Positions 1 to 9,659 of a DNA stretch of 58,468 nt are shown here, piece by piece; positions within the stretch are counted from its first letter, which is position 1, and the number at the start of each line of letters is the position of its first letter. The position numbers and the translations under genes are program-made. The notes beneath the pieces were generated by a model. The model saw nothing but the letters and a program-made list of their open reading frames with translations. It ran no database searches and had not been told where the DNA came from. The stretch comes from Chloroflexota bacterium (GTDB taxonomy: Bacteria; Chloroflexota; Dormibacteria; Dormibacterales; Dormibacteraceae), in contig VBFH01000037.1 in NCBI GenBank assembly GCA_005883575.1, positions 1-58,468 on the forward strand, in the 5' to 3' direction.

Positions 1-434
1 ACGCTGACGAAGCTCACGAACCCCTACTGTTGCCATGTGCTATTTGTAGCACAAACTTAAGGTGGAGCGGGAGACGGGGGTCTTCATCCCCGGTACCACG
101 GACCGCATCGAATTCATTTACCGGTTTGCGAACGACAGCTTGAACGACGAATAACCATGCACCCGGGCTGCCTGTTCGGGGCCCCGGCGGCGGACCCTGA
201 CCTAGCCAACAAATCCTGTTATGAGGCGGACCCAGCTTTACAGAACGCGAACACCTACCTCGAGTCGCAGGGCCAATGATCCAACTCGAGATGTCTGCGT
301 TCGATGCATTGAAAGGGCGCCGGCGCTCTCAGTTCGGCGCCGTCCGCCGCATGTAGCGGTGCCTAGTCAGTCGCGGCGCTAGCCGTCAATTAGCCGGGCT
401 CTTAGGCTGCCACCTGCAACACGGCGCATAGGTG
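1..434. other. gene-poor left edge, no firm gene
   Basis: No convincing gene was found. The only open frame with a protein-like composition is a 40-codon ATG frame on the plus strand at 157-279; I could not assign it and it has no clear ribosome binding site. A second short open stretch (about 50-154, plus) ends in TAA and may be the tail of something lost. Positions 63-78 match the 3' end of the tRNA-Gly gene at 7678-7693 base for base (see findings). The stretch lies downstream of the histidine kinase stop and looks like decayed intergenic DNA. Confidence 0.4.
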
Positions 435-1718
435 TCAGCTTCTTGTTGAGTACCGGCGCGGCGCGTGGAGCTGCAGCGGCACGTCGCCTCTCACAACCGT
501 GCCGCGGCCGGGCTGAGATTCGATCATCAGCATCCCACCCGCAGCACCAAGGCGGTCGCGCATGTTAGCCAGCCCTCCGCCTTCCTGCTCCGGTACCTCG
601 AAGCCGCGCCCGGAGTCGCGCACTTCGAAGTAGAGACGGTTGTCGTCCTGATGCAGACGAAGCGCGGTACGCGCCTCTGGCCCGGCGTGCTTGGCTGCAT
701 TCTGGAGCGCCTCGACGCAGCAGAAGTACACCGCGGACTCGATCTCGGCCGGGAAGCGCCCGAGGCCGTCGGCGTCCAGCTCAGCAGGGGGGGTGAGCTT
801 CCGGCACGCCGCGGCGAGCGCGTCGCCAAGGCCGGCACTGGAGAGCAGCGGCGGGTAGATGCCGTGGCCGAGTGCACGCAGTTCTTCGAGGGCGGCCTCT
901 ACCTCCTGGACCAGCTCCTCGAGGAGGCGACGCGCGCGCTCTGGCTCGGCGGCGGAAATCCTTTCGATCAGGCGCGCCTTGACCGAGACCGAGAGCAGGT
1001 ATTGCTGGGCTCCGTCGTGCAGGTCGCGCTCGATCCGCTTCCGTTCGGAGTCAGCGGCCGCTACCAACCGGGCGCGCGATGCCTGAAGCTCGGCGGCCTG
1101 GCGGCGCAGCTGCCCGAGGGTTGCCCGCAGGGTGGCGTCGAGGCCGCCCCGGTAGAGTCCGACGCCGATATCACGGGCCAGCTCTTCGAGCAGTCCGTCC
1201 GCTTCCTCAGCGAGGCGCTTGGGCCGCCGGGCCCGGCCCACAACAAGACTCCCGAGTAATTCGCCGGCATGGCTGACCGGCGCCAACCGAAGAAATTCGC
1301 CTTCCGGCCGCCCAGCAAGCAAATCCGGCATCCACGTTCGCACCCAGGCGGGACCCGAGACCGGCGTGTTGAGGATCACCGGCTTGAGTTCAGTTGAGAT
1401 CGGCAAGGCGCGAGCGGCTGTCGGCGGATCGGCGACCTGGAGGCGAAGCCTTCCCGACTCCACGATCCAGACCTCGGCCGTGTCCAGAGCCAGAAAACTG
1501 CGGAGCGCCTCGACGACCTCCCGTAGCAGCACATCGATCGGGTCGCCGCGGACCATCCGGCTTGTGAACGATGCGCGGACAAAGTCGATCGCCTCCAACG
1601 TGGCCGCGCCACGCCGCTTCCGACGGCGGTCCGAGACGAAGGCAGCGACCAGAGCTGCCGCAGCCAAGCCGGCCAGCGCCACGACCACCCCCACTCCGAA
1701 GGGGTCCGGCTGAGGCAC
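435..1718 (-). CDS. NarL-type sensor histidine kinase
   Basis: Membrane sensor kinase of 427 residues. One N-terminal membrane segment (about residues 9-29) is followed by basic residues. A GAF-like sensing region (about 45-200) comes next, then a HisKA_3 dimerisation/phosphoacceptor helix with the motif ERKRIERDLHDGAQQ, whose His is near residue 234. The HATPase domain shows an N-box (EALQNAAKHAG) and G-box (DSGRGFE). HisKA_3 kinases pair with NarL/LuxR-type regulators, and one lies at 5388-6068 in the same direction. The GTG start lies 9 nt after the permease stop, so the kinase is last in a regulator-ATPase-permease-kinase series. The signal sensed is unknown; control of the adjacent ABC exporter is an inference from context. 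Confidence 0.9.
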   Translation of the reverse strand: MPQPDPFGVGVVVALAGLAAAALVAAFVSDRRRKRRGAATLEAIDFVRASFTSRMVRGDPIDVLLREVVEALRSFLALDTAEVWIVESGRLRLQVADPPTAARALPISTELKPVILNTPVSGPAWVRTWMPDLLAGRPEGEFLRLAPVSHAGELLGSLVVGRARRPKRLAEEADGLLEELARDIGVGLYRGGLDATLRATLGQLRRQAAELQASRARLVAAADSERKRIERDLHDGAQQYLLSVSVKARLIERISAAEPERARRLLEELVQEVEAALEELRALGHGIYPPLLSSAGLGDALAAACRKLTPPAELDADGLGRFPAEIESAVYFCCVEALQNAAKHAGPEARTALRLHQDDNRLYFEVRDSGRGFEVPEQEGGGLANMRDRLGAAGGMLMIESQPGRGTVVRGDVPLQLHAPRRYSTRS

Positions 1719-1727
1719 GAACCTGTT

Positions 1728-4523
1728 TCAGTCCATCAGCCGGAGAGCGTCAGCGGCCGGCAGGCGCGAGGCGCGCATAGCAGGCCCGATTGTGACAGCA
1801 AGCGTCGCCGCCAGCACCAGGACGATCGCACTCGCCAGCGCGCCGCTGTCCACGTTGAACTCACGATTGTAGGTTGAGGTCACTACTAGGTAGCCGAGCA
1901 GCAGGCCGGCGGTGACGCCGACCGCGATCCCGATGGCCGCGGTCAGGATCGCCTCGACGACCAGACCCCCGACGACACGGCGCGGCGAGAAGCCCAGAGC
2001 GCGCAGCACGCCGATCGGCCGGCGACGCTCGACGACTGCACGCAGCCCGGCTATGCCGAGAGTGAGCAGCCCGATGGCAAGGCCCAGACGCATCAGCGTG
2101 TCGATGACGGCCAGGATCGCCTTGATGGCGGCGAGGTAGCCGCTGACCTCGGACCTGAAGGTGTGCGCGGTCACACCCTGCTCGAAGAGCTCGCTCTCGA
2201 TGGCACGGGCCAGCCCTTCGCGATCCACCCCCGGACGAGCCGCCACGAGCAAGGTCGAACCACTGACCGCGAGATCGAACCCGCTGAACGAGCGGGGCGA
2301 TCCGATCAGTCCGTTGAAGATCGCGTAGACCGGCTGGGCGACGACCGTGAAGTGAACAGGGCCGGTCGGCGTCCACATGGTGATCGTGTCGTCGACATGT
2401 GTCGTGGCCGCGACCACGAGCCCGGGGTCCTCCCGCATCGCGCGCCAGACCGACGCGTCATCGGGGAAGCGCTGGGAGCGGGTCGACAGGTGGAGGGGCG
2501 GGTTGGCCAGCTGAGCCTCGCTCAGCGTGTAGAGCGGCACGTAGGTCGAGGCTCCACCCGCGTAGCCGGTGCTGTTGGGGGCCAGAAAGCGGCCCAGGTA
2601 GAGCCGGGTCGGGATGACCTCCGCCCGGGCGATCTGAGCCTGAAGCGCCGGCGACAGGGTGATCGCCGGCTGGGCGGAGCGCACGATGACGTCGAAGCCG
2701 GCCGAGTCGCGCGCGTAATCGGGCTGATAGCTCCCGCCAACCACGGCAAAGACGGTGATGGCTGCGAGCACGATCCCGAAGGCTCCAGTCGTGAGGCCGG
2801 TCCGAAGAGGACGCCTGGTCATGTAGGCCACCGGGGCACGCAGCGTCGCCCCCAGCCGGGGGCTTACCAGGGCCAGAAAGCGGTCGACCAAGGCGAGATT
2901 GGCGGCCACCACCAGGGAGAGCCCGAAGACGGAGACGACGATGCCGACGAAGAAGACGGCGAAGGCCGCGTTGTCCTCGGAAGAGAGCGGGGTGGTCGCC
3001 TGCACGACTAGAGCCCAGGCCAGGATGAGTGTCCCGGCCAGGGTGTAGCGAGCGCGATCCTCGATCCAGCGGCGGCCGGCCCAGGTGGCGCCGACGATCA
3101 TCAGGGTCGCGCCGAGCACGCGGCCCGCACCACCTCCGGCGAGGGCGATCGCGAAACCGGCGGCAGCCAGCAGGCCAGCCGCCAGCAGCCGCCAGCGCCG
3201 TCCGCCTGTCGAAGCCGGCTCCGGTAGGTCGCGAATCGCCGCTGAGATGGCGAACCGGGCCGTCCGCAGGGCGGCGGCGGCCATGGTGACGACGGTCAGC
3301 ATGGCTGCCAGCGAGACCGCCACGGCAACCGTCTCAGGCCGCACCGCCAACTGGTAGCCGGTGCTCTCGCTTCCAGAGAGCGCTGCGCCCGCTTCGGCCA
3401 CGACCGGGCCGAGGTAGCGGGCGAGAGCAAGGCCGGGGAGGACGCCGACCACCGCCCCGGCCAGGCTGTAGAGCGCGCTTTCGAGGACGGAGAGGAAGAC
3501 CAGGCCCGAGCGGCTGAGGCCGAGCGCGCGCAGCGTCCCCAGCCGCCGCCGCCTTTCCTCGGCCAGCATCAGGGTCAGGTGGACGACGACGGTCGCGGCG
3601 GCGGCGACCACCAGCAGGCTCATGGTCACCAGAGTGGCTCGGGCCGACTGCGTGGACCGCTCAGCTTGCCGCACCTGGGCCGCCTTGGCCTCGTTGACTT
3701 CGAGGCCCGGGACGCCAAGGCCGGCAACGGCCTCCCTCACCGCCGGCAGGGAGCGGCGACCGGCCGCGATGCCGGCGAGCCCGTCGCCTGGCGTGGACAG
3801 CCGGACCACGTTGATCTGGTTGCCAGCGCCGGTCAGCGAGGGGATCGAGCCCAGCGGTGCGAAGAGGGTCCGGCCGAGGCCGAAGGCACCGGGTCCCTCG
3901 AGCTTGACGACGCCGGCGACCAGGACCTCGGCGGAGCTGGCGCCGGCGCTGATTCGCAGCCGGTCACCGGCCTGGGCGTGGAGGGCGTCAGCCAGGTCGC
4001 GGCTGACCAGCACGCCCGCTGGCGGCAGGTCATCACCGTACGTTCGGCGGCCGTCGACGAGATGGAAGGCCCCGAACGGCCGCTGCCGGGAGGCATCGAA
4101 GCCGTAAAGGCGGACGCCGGTGTCGCTCGCTCGCTGGTCGAGGTCGGCCACCGCTCCGACCAGGTCGAGGCCGCCCTGCACGCCGTCAATGCCGGTCGCC
4201 AGATTGCGGTCGGCCGCCAGCCGGTCGGCCACCGAGGCGTCGAAGAGAGCGCCGTTGGCGGTGACGGTCACGTCGACCTCCCCCATCGACAGGTACGCGT
4301 TCTGCGTGACCGAGGCCTCGGTCGAGTCGGCCGCTACCAGACCAGCGGTGATGCCCATGCCGGCCAGGGCCAGGCCGGCGACGACAAGTCCGGTCTGAAG
4401 CCCGCCCCGCCAGGCCTCGCGGAAGGCGAGCCGCGCCAGCAGCGGGCGCCGGAGAGCCAGTAAGGCAAGGACTCCGTAGACCGCGAGGAAGGTCCCGATC
4501 ACAAACCACGACCAGGCGCTCAT
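1728..4523 (-). CDS. FtsX/MacB-like ABC transporter permease (two-FtsX)
   Basis: Large permease of 931 residues. The very N-terminus has a membrane segment, then a segment with arginines and another membrane helix followed by a long extracytoplasmic MacB_PCD-like region (about 70-290). A first FtsX block of three helices lies at about 300-430, followed by more helices, a second extracytoplasmic region (about 590-790) and a final FtsX block (about 800-925). Two FtsX units in one chain are typical of actinobacterial/Chloroflexi-type exporters of unknown substrate. The ATG start overlaps the ATPase stop by 4 nt (ATGA), showing translational coupling. It is predicted to act as an integral inner-membrane mechanotransmission or efflux permease, energised by the ATPase encoded just upstream. 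Substrate cannot be deduced. Confidence 0.9.
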   Translation of the reverse strand: MSAWSWFVIGTFLAVYGVLALLALRRPLLARLAFREAWRGGLQTGLVVAGLALAGMGITAGLVAADSTEASVTQNAYLSMGEVDVTVTANGALFDASVADRLAADRNLATGIDGVQGGLDLVGAVADLDQRASDTGVRLYGFDASRQRPFGAFHLVDGRRTYGDDLPPAGVLVSRDLADALHAQAGDRLRISAGASSAEVLVAGVVKLEGPGAFGLGRTLFAPLGSIPSLTGAGNQINVVRLSTPGDGLAGIAAGRRSLPAVREAVAGLGVPGLEVNEAKAAQVRQAERSTQSARATLVTMSLLVVAAAATVVVHLTLMLAEERRRRLGTLRALGLSRSGLVFLSVLESALYSLAGAVVGVLPGLALARYLGPVVAEAGAALSGSESTGYQLAVRPETVAVAVSLAAMLTVVTMAAAALRTARFAISAAIRDLPEPASTGGRRWRLLAAGLLAAAGFAIALAGGGAGRVLGATLMIVGATWAGRRWIEDRARYTLAGTLILAWALVVQATTPLSSEDNAAFAVFFVGIVVSVFGLSLVVAANLALVDRFLALVSPRLGATLRAPVAYMTRRPLRTGLTTGAFGIVLAAITVFAVVGGSYQPDYARDSAGFDVIVRSAQPAITLSPALQAQIARAEVIPTRLYLGRFLAPNSTGYAGGASTYVPLYTLSEAQLANPPLHLSTRSQRFPDDASVWRAMREDPGLVVAATTHVDDTITMWTPTGPVHFTVVAQPVYAIFNGLIGSPRSFSGFDLAVSGSTLLVAARPGVDREGLARAIESELFEQGVTAHTFRSEVSGYLAAIKAILAVIDTLMRLGLAIGLLTLGIAGLRAVVERRRPIGVLRALGFSPRRVVGGLVVEAILTAAIGIAVGVTAGLLLGYLVVTSTYNREFNVDSGALASAIVLVLAATLAVTIGPAMRASRLPAADALRLMD

Positions 4524-5236
4524 GTCGCGGCACCCTCGACGCCGGCTCGCGCTGCCTCCTGGATGCGGCCGTCGCGCATTCGGATGACGCGGCTCGCGCG
4601 TTCAGAAACTTGAGGGTTGTGGGTGACGAGCACGATCGTCTGGCCCTCCCGGTTCGTCTTCACCAGCAGCTCAGTGATGACGTGGGTGACCTCGGTGTCG
4701 AGGTTGCCGGTCGGTTCGTCCGCCCACACGACTGCCGGCTTATGGACCAGGGCCCGTGCCACGGCGACCCGCTGCTGCTCGCCGCCCGAGAGCTGGTCGG
4801 GCCGGTGTCGTGCGCGCTGGGCGAGCCCAAGAGTCTCCAGCATCTCCTCGGCCCGGCGGCGAGCTGCCCGAGCCGGTACGCCCTGCAGCAGGAGCGGGAT
4901 CTCCGTGTTCTCGACGGCGGTGAGGACGGGCAGCAGGTTGAAGGCCTGGAAGACAAACCCCATGTTCCGCGCCCTGTAGGCCGTGCGGTCGCGGTCGGAC
5001 ATCGTCGTAAGGTCAGCCCCGTCGATCACGACCCGGCCTCCGTCGAAGCGATCGAGCCCGGAGAGGCAGTTGAGGAGGGTCGTCTTCCCGGAGCCGGACG
5101 GCCCGACGATCGCGACCATCTCCCCACGCCGGACCTCGAGGTCGACGCCGCGCAGCGCTTCGACGGCGGTCGCGCCGCGGTAGACCTTGCGCAGCCGCTG
5201 CGCGACGACCATCGGTTGCGAGTCGTCGCCCCCCAT
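4520..5236 (-). CDS. MacB/LolD-type ABC transporter ATP-binding protein
   Basis: Nucleotide-binding subunit of 238 residues. It carries Walker [10 protein letters not shown], the Q-loop region ([10 protein letters not shown], a LolD/MacB hallmark), signature [10 protein letters not shown] and Walker [13 protein letters not shown] followed by the H-loop VTHNP. A longer frame reaches 5362, but ATG at 5236 is preferred because GGAGGA sits 7 nt upstream and homology begins soon after. It partners the two-FtsX permease that overlaps its stop codon. A 151-nt gap separates it from the response regulator upstream, so it may have its own promoter. Confidence 0.95.
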   Translation of the reverse strand: MGGDDSQPMVVAQRLRKVYRGATAVEALRGVDLEVRRGEMVAIVGPSGSGKTTLLNCLSGLDRFDGGRVVIDGADLTTMSDRDRTAYRARNMGFVFQAFNLLPVLTAVENTEIPLLLQGVPARAARRRAEEMLETLGLAQRARHRPDQLSGGEQQRVAVARALVHKPAVVWADEPTGNLDTEVTHVITELLVKTNREGQTIVLVTHNPQVSERASRVIRMRDGRIQEAARAGVEGAAT

Positions 5237-5387
5237 CGAGGTGTCCTCCAACGAAGCCGTTTGAAGTTGGCGCAACTTACTTCCAGACCTCCTGGCCAGC
5301 AGCCTAGTCGCACGCCGGCCGTCCAGGCGACCGTGCTGGCTGGTGTTTCCAGCCCCGGCCAACCTCGGGGTTAAGGCGCCGTTGGCC

Positions 5388-6068
5388 TCAGGCCTGTTCG
5401 GGGGCCCGCCTGTCCGCGAGGAAAAGCAGCGTTGCCCTCACCCTCCGGTGAATCTCGGGCTCCTCGCTGAGACCGAGCTTGGAGAAGATCGAATTGATGT
5501 GCTTCTCCACTGATGATTCGGCCAGAAAGAGCGCGCGCGCGATGGCCGCGTTGCTCTTGCCTTCTGCGACCGCCGCGAGAACGTCGCGTTCGCGCGCCGT
5601 CAGGACTCCAAGCGGCGACTCCTGCCTTGCCGCCCGGGCGGCGATCAGCGCTTCGACCACCTTCGGATCCACGACCGATCCGCCAGCGACGACGGCTCGG
5701 AGCGCAGAGGCGATCTGCTCGACGTCATTCACGCGCTCCTTTAAGAGGTAGGCCCGCCCGCTCGAACCGCCTTCGAAAAGCTGGAGTGCGTACTCTGCGT
5801 CTGCGAACTGGCTCAGCGCGACAACGCCGATGGCCGGCCTACTCCGGCGCAGTTGGTGAGCAACCTCGATTCCCTCGGCGGAGTGACCCGGTGGCATTCG
5901 AATATCTGTGAGGACGGCGTCCGGTCGTTCCCGCTCGATGGTTTCCAGCAGGTCATCGCGGCCTTCGCAGACTGCCACGATGTCGATGTCCTCGACGGTC
6001 GCGAGCAGCTGGCGCAAGCCTTCCCTGACCAGCAGGTTGTCCTCTGCCAGGACGACTCGGATCGGCAC
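5388..6068 (-). CDS. NarL/LuxR-family response regulator
   Basis: Response regulator of 226 residues. The receiver domain has the acidic pair ED at 9-10 and the phosphoacceptor Asp55 (VLTDIRMPP), then the conserved Lys in YLLKERV. The C-terminal LuxR-type helix-turn-helix is in [25 protein letters not shown] start at 6068. It is expected to be phosphorylated by the HisKA_3 kinase at 435-1718 and to act on DNA near this locus. It is read in the same direction as the ABC genes, 151 nt ahead of the ATPase. Confidence 0.93.
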   Translation of the reverse strand: MPIRVVLAEDNLLVREGLRQLLATVEDIDIVAVCEGRDDLLETIERERPDAVLTDIRMPPGHSAEGIEVAHQLRRSRPAIGVVALSQFADAEYALQLFEGGSSGRAYLLKERVNDVEQIASALRAVVAGGSVVDPKVVEALIAARAARQESPLGVLTARERDVLAAVAEGKSNAAIARALFLAESSVEKHINSIFSKLGLSEEPEIHRRVRATLLFLADRRAPEQA

Positions 6069-6396
6069 GCTAGAAGGATTATCGGATGGCCCGAGCCGTC
6101 TCGCTTTTTGGCGTTGTCTCCGTTCCGGCTTTCACCGAAGGAGTCAACCATCATGACGGCGACCGCGGCCGGCTCGTCCATCGAGGGGACGTGCCCGAGG
6201 TCCGATGGCCGCATCAGCTCCATCCGTCGGCCTCGTTGGTGTGACACCTACCGCCACGGCGTGCGGGTGGCTGCCACCGTGCACGCATGTCGATTTCGTA
6301 AGGGCAGCATGCACCCCTGGATCGTGCTGGCTTCCCACAAGATCTCCGGCCTTCAGGGTTTGGCTGAGTCGCACGCCCGCCTACGGTGCGCTGGTC
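6069..6396. other. divergent intergenic region
   Basis: This 328-nt stretch separates the leftward response regulator from the rightward VIT-like gene and must contain the promoters of both. I saw no convincing coding sequence, RNA gene or strong palindrome. Open frames crossing it lack protein-like composition and appear to be shadows. Confidence 0.4.
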
Positions 6397-6984
6397 ATGC
6401 TGACCGCGATCGGATCCCCCCTGGCAATGGCCGTAGCCTCCGCCGAAGCGGTCCGGACCGACCTCAAGCTGGCAGTCTCCAGAACGGCGGCCGGCCTCAT
6501 CAAGAGCTGGAGGGGACAGGGCGAGCGCAGCCAGATCCTGCGCTTCGTCCAGCCCTCCCTCATCGGCCTGATCGACGGCACCATTTCGACGCTGGCGCCG
6601 ATCTTCGCGGCCGCCTTCCTCGTCGGCTCACACGGCGCCCTCCTGGTGGGCCTGGCGGCGTCGCTGGGGGCCGCGATCAGCATGGGCCTCTCGGAGGCGC
6701 TTTCCGACGACGGTGAGCTGAGCGGGCGGGGGAACTCTTTGGTCCGCGGCACCCTGACCGGGATGGCGACCTTCGTCGGCGGAACTTTCCACGCTCTCCC
6801 CTTCCTGATCAGCGACACCCAGACAGCGCTGAAGGTCGCCTACGTCGTGGTCGGGATAGAGCTCATCACCATCGCCTGGGTGCGCCGGCGCTTCCTCCAG
6901 GTCCCGCTTCACCGCTCGCTGATCCAGGTCACCATGGGCGGCTTCGTGGTGGCCGGCCTCGGCGCCCTCATCGGCCATGCCTAG
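6397..6984 (+). CDS. VIT/CCC1-like integral membrane protein
   Basis: Membrane protein of about 195 residues from ATG 6397. A short amphipathic N-terminal helix (AIGSPLAMAVASAEAVRTD) precedes a conserved block, RFVQPSLIGLIDGTISTL, then hydrophobic helices, SMGLSEALSDDGELSGRG, and three more helices up to the C-terminus. The SEALSDDG-like motif after the second helix resembles the VIT1/CCC1 iron/manganese transporter family, in which acidic residues here bind metal. The frame stays open upstream to 6205, but that part has no family character, so the internal ATG was chosen. Metal transport is an inference from family resemblance. Confidence 0.6.
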   Translation: MLTAIGSPLAMAVASAEAVRTDLKLAVSRTAAGLIKSWRGQGERSQILRFVQPSLIGLIDGTISTLAPIFAAAFLVGSHGALLVGLAASLGAAISMGLSEALSDDGELSGRGNSLVRGTLTGMATFVGGTFHALPFLISDTQTALKVAYVVVGIELITIAWVRRRFLQVPLHRSLIQVTMGGFVVAGLGALIGHA

Positions 6985-7151
6985 CCGGCGGAAAGAACTC
7001 GTTATTGCGGCCTCATTCGCTGTCTTGGCCCGCTCCTTGGACGGTCACGACGAGCCTGGCTCTAGCTGGGGGACCTGGGGGCTTGCGGACAGCATGGGAG
7101 TTTCAGTAGATGACATCGCTCTTCCCTTCTCTCTTTGAGGCGGTCGTTTCT

Positions 7152-7451
7152 TGGGAATCCTCGTTCTTTGGGTGCTTGCCTTCCTGATTTGGGCTGTCAG
7201 GCATTCAAAAAAAGGGGAAGAGGAGGCAAGACTTCTTGCCCTTGAACGCGCTCGCAATCGTAGTAGGGATAGCAATCGCATACGCGCGCATCGGCGTGCT
7301 TCCGAACTGGCTGTTCTATCCGGGAGAAACACTATTTGTCGTTGGAAACTCTTTCGCGCTTTGGTCAATGTCGCTTTTGGGCCGCTACGAATCCGCGTTC
7401 GTGCAGGTTTTGCCTGATCACAAGGTGATTGAAAACGGTTTCATCTGGTAA
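7152..7451 (+). pseudogene. remnant of isoprenylcysteine carboxyl methyltransferase-like gene
   Basis: The frame ending at 7451 reads LGRYESAFVQVLPDHKVIENGF and then stops. This matches the middle of ICMT-family membrane methyltransferases, in which a similar helix-LGR-VQxxxDHxVxxxGPY pattern runs straight into the RHPxY cofactor-binding motif. That motif and everything after it are missing. A likely N-terminal helix (LGILVLWVLAFLIWAV, about 7152-7199) lies in another frame, and the two frames meet near an A7G4 run at 7207-7217, suggesting a frameshift. The remaining 6985-7677 shows no firm gene. Confidence 0.5.
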
Positions 7452-7677
7452 GGGGAAAAGAGCGAGATTCTCAACCTGCCCGACCACAATTCCAGATTCG
7501 CGCTGGCTTCGGTTGCCTTTCTCAGCCTCAACGGCGCCGTCTTCAGCGACGAGTCTAGAGAAAATGCTGCGCAGTCAGAAATCTGGTGGGCCGAGCATCC
7601 CACCAAACTCCCCACTCACGATCCGTGCGGTGGCCGTCCCACGCGAAGCTTGGAAACCATCTTTGAGAGATTCGTAC

Positions 7678-7753
7678 TGGAGCGGGAGACGGGCTTCGAA
7701 CCCGCTACCTCGACCTTGGCAAGGTCGCGCTCTACCAAGTGAGCTACTCCCGC
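7678..7753 (-). tRNA. tRNA-Gly (GCC)
   Basis: A complete 76-nt cloverleaf on the minus strand. The acceptor stem GCGGGAG/CTCCCGC is followed by discriminator T and an encoded CCA. The anticodon stem CGACC/GGTCG encloses loop TTGCCAA with anticodon GCC. The T arm contains GGGTTCGAAGCCC. No intron. Confidence 0.97.
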
Positions 7754-7797
7754 TCGGCCAGAGGTTCGATTTTACCCGGCGGGGCCAGGACCGCCAA

Positions 7798-8979
7798 TCA
7801 CGTCGTCGCGGGCAACCGGCAGGGCGCGAAGCGCCGGCCCCAACGATCCCGCATCGCGTTCACTCGCACAGCCGATTCGTGCAGCTTCGTCCGGTCCAGA
7901 TGGCCAGAGAGGGCGGCGACGCGCACCGCCGCGATGGCCTGGGCTTCGTAAGACGGGTCGGCACTCCCCAGCAGCAGCATGTCGTTGCCCGCCGCAAGGG
8001 CCATTACCGATGCCTGAGGAAGGGACCATCGCGCGCCGATACCGCCCATCGACAGCGAATCGGACATGATCACACCTTCAAAACCAAGCTGCGAGCGCAG
8101 GCGAGAGACCACCTGCGCTGAGAACATCGCAGGCAGCCGATCCCTGCTGAGACCCGGCACGTAGACGGCGGTCACCATCACCGCATCCGCGCCGGCGGCG
8201 ACACCGGTCTGAAAGCCGGGCATCTGCACTTTCTCCCAGGTTGGCTCTGACTCCGAATCCGTCGGGATGGCGACATGCGGGTCTCCGGCTGCTCCGCCCA
8301 GGCCCGGGAAATGCTTCAGCGTCGCCCCCACTCCCCCGTCGTGCAATCCCTGCACCGCGGCGCCCACCAGCGGCGCGACCAGAGCCGGGCTCGCACCAAA
8401 AGACCGGCCACCGATGATGGCGTCAGCCTGATTCGTGCGTACATCCGCGACCGGGGCCAGGTTCAGATCAACGCCGGCTGAACGCAGACCCGAGCCGTTG
8501 ATCCCTTCCAGCTGGCGGACCCGAGCAGGACCGCCCGACGCCATGACGACGGGCCACGGTGGTGCAAAGCTCGCCTTCACGTTCGCGACCTCGCCACCCT
8601 CTTCGTCGAGCATCACCAGGGTCGGGTGCTCCTGGCACGCTTCCGAGGCCAGTGTCTGCAGTTGGTCGCTCCATGCGCGCACACCGGCGGGCGAACCACC
8701 GAAGTTCGGCGTAAACAGGAGCACCCCGCCGATGTGATTGGCCAAAAGCAGAGGCCGCACCGTCGGCCAGCCGATCGTGCCCTTCCACGAGATCACCATC
8801 AACGCGCCGATGTCGGCGTCCAGGTCCCAGCTCTGGTCGACCGGCGGTTCTGAGACAGGCGAAGGCGCCGCCACCGCCACAGCCACGCGAGGCCGCGAAG
8901 GCTGCCCGATCGACACGAGAGCGGAAAGCAGAATGACGACGAGAACGAGACCAAGCTGAGAGAGCGTCTGCCCCCGCAA
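7798..8979 (-). CDS. exported glycoside hydrolase family 3 (NagZ-like beta-N-acetylhexosaminidase)
   Basis: Secreted or membrane-anchored enzyme of 393 residues, with an N-terminal hydrophobic signal (about residues 8-23). The GH3 barrel is recognised by GALMVISWKG, the substrate-binding MLDEEGGEV, NLAPVADV, the KHFPGLG...DPH segment (Lys-His plus the Asp-His dyad typical of NagZ-type enzymes) and the nucleophile segment GVIMSDSLSM. Length is typical of a single-domain NagZ. It would remove terminal GlcNAc from peptidoglycan fragments or glycans outside the membrane. The called start is a TTG; a slightly later start is possible. It precedes a small membrane-protein gene on the same strand, but no shared function is evident. 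Confidence 0.88.
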   Translation of the reverse strand: MRGQTLSQLGLVLVVILLSALVSIGQPSRPRVAVAVAAPSPVSEPPVDQSWDLDADIGALMVISWKGTIGWPTVRPLLLANHIGGVLLFTPNFGGSPAGVRAWSDQLQTLASEACQEHPTLVMLDEEGGEVANVKASFAPPWPVVMASGGPARVRQLEGINGSGLRSAGVDLNLAPVADVRTNQADAIIGGRSFGASPALVAPLVGAAVQGLHDGGVGATLKHFPGLGGAAGDPHVAIPTDSESEPTWEKVQMPGFQTGVAAGADAVMVTAVYVPGLSRDRLPAMFSAQVVSRLRSQLGFEGVIMSDSLSMGGIGARWSLPQASVMALAAGNDMLLLGSADPSYEAQAIAAVRVAALSGHLDRTKLHESAVRVNAMRDRWGRRFAPCRLPATT

Positions 8980-8991
8980 GACGGCAGAAGT

Positions 8992-9537
8992 CTAGCGGCG
9001 GAAGCGGTTCCTCAATGCAAGCGCGAGAAGCCCGGCGCCCCAGAACGCGGCCATCAGCGGCAAGACCAGGGTCGGGCTCAGATGCGGCAGCCCAGCGCTC
9101 TCCAGGAACCCATACCCAAACGTCACCAAGGCGGTCGCGACCATCGAGAACCCCAACGCCTGCATCTGGGTCCGCTTCTGCACCTCGTCCAGCCGCCCAA
9201 GCCGGCGCACTGTCAGCGAGATCACAATCCCGGCTGGCGCCACCGGCAGGACGGCGACGAAGTACCTCCAGGAAGCGTCCGAGTTGGCCGCAACGACGGT
9301 CACCGACCCCACCAGAACCATCAGATAGGCCAGGATCGCGAACCCGAACTGGATCTGCGTCTTGTAGGTGGTCCACGCGGCCATCGGTGCCACAGTTCCC
9401 GCCCACACACCGGACTGCGGGGGCGACGCAAACTCGACCGGCGCCGGCGGGTTCGTGCGCTCGAACGGCGATGCCGGGTGGGTGAACAGAGGGTCGACCG
9501 GCACCTCAGCCGGCGGCGCAGGGTTCTGGTCGCTCAC
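8992..9537 (-). CDS. conserved membrane protein, four helices
   Basis: Unrecognised membrane protein of 181 residues from GTG 9537; the frame extends to a TTG at 9573, whose AGAAGG is too close to be a good ribosome site. The N-terminal 60 residues are rich in Pro, Ala and Asp and probably cytoplasmic. They are followed by about four membrane helices (AILAYLMVLVGSVTVVAAN; YFVAVLPVAPAGIVISLTV; GFSMVATALVTFGYGFL; LVLPLMAAFWGAGLLALAL) and a basic C-terminus. Stop lies 12 nt before the GH3 start, so the two may be co-transcribed. Confidence 0.6.
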   Translation of the reverse strand: MSDQNPAPPAEVPVDPLFTHPASPFERTNPPAPVEFASPPQSGVWAGTVAPMAAWTTYKTQIQFGFAILAYLMVLVGSVTVVAANSDASWRYFVAVLPVAPAGIVISLTVRRLGRLDEVQKRTQMQALGFSMVATALVTFGYGFLESAGLPHLSPTLVLPLMAAFWGAGLLALALRNRFRR

Positions 9538-9659
9538 AGCACCGGGATGGTACCCGCCGGACGCCCCGACCAAGCCTTCTTAAAGATTGACGGTTTAGCC
9601 TCCCGCGGCTATAACCTACCGGCCAGCCGCAGTCAGCCTCGTAGAGGGAGGAACCCCAC

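Noticed and set aside
7429-8121. Plus-strand frame through the tRNA-Gly gene (contains ERETGFEPATS-type sequence in another frame)
   Set aside because: Translated tRNA sequence commonly gives such spurious peptides; tRNA is on the other strand.
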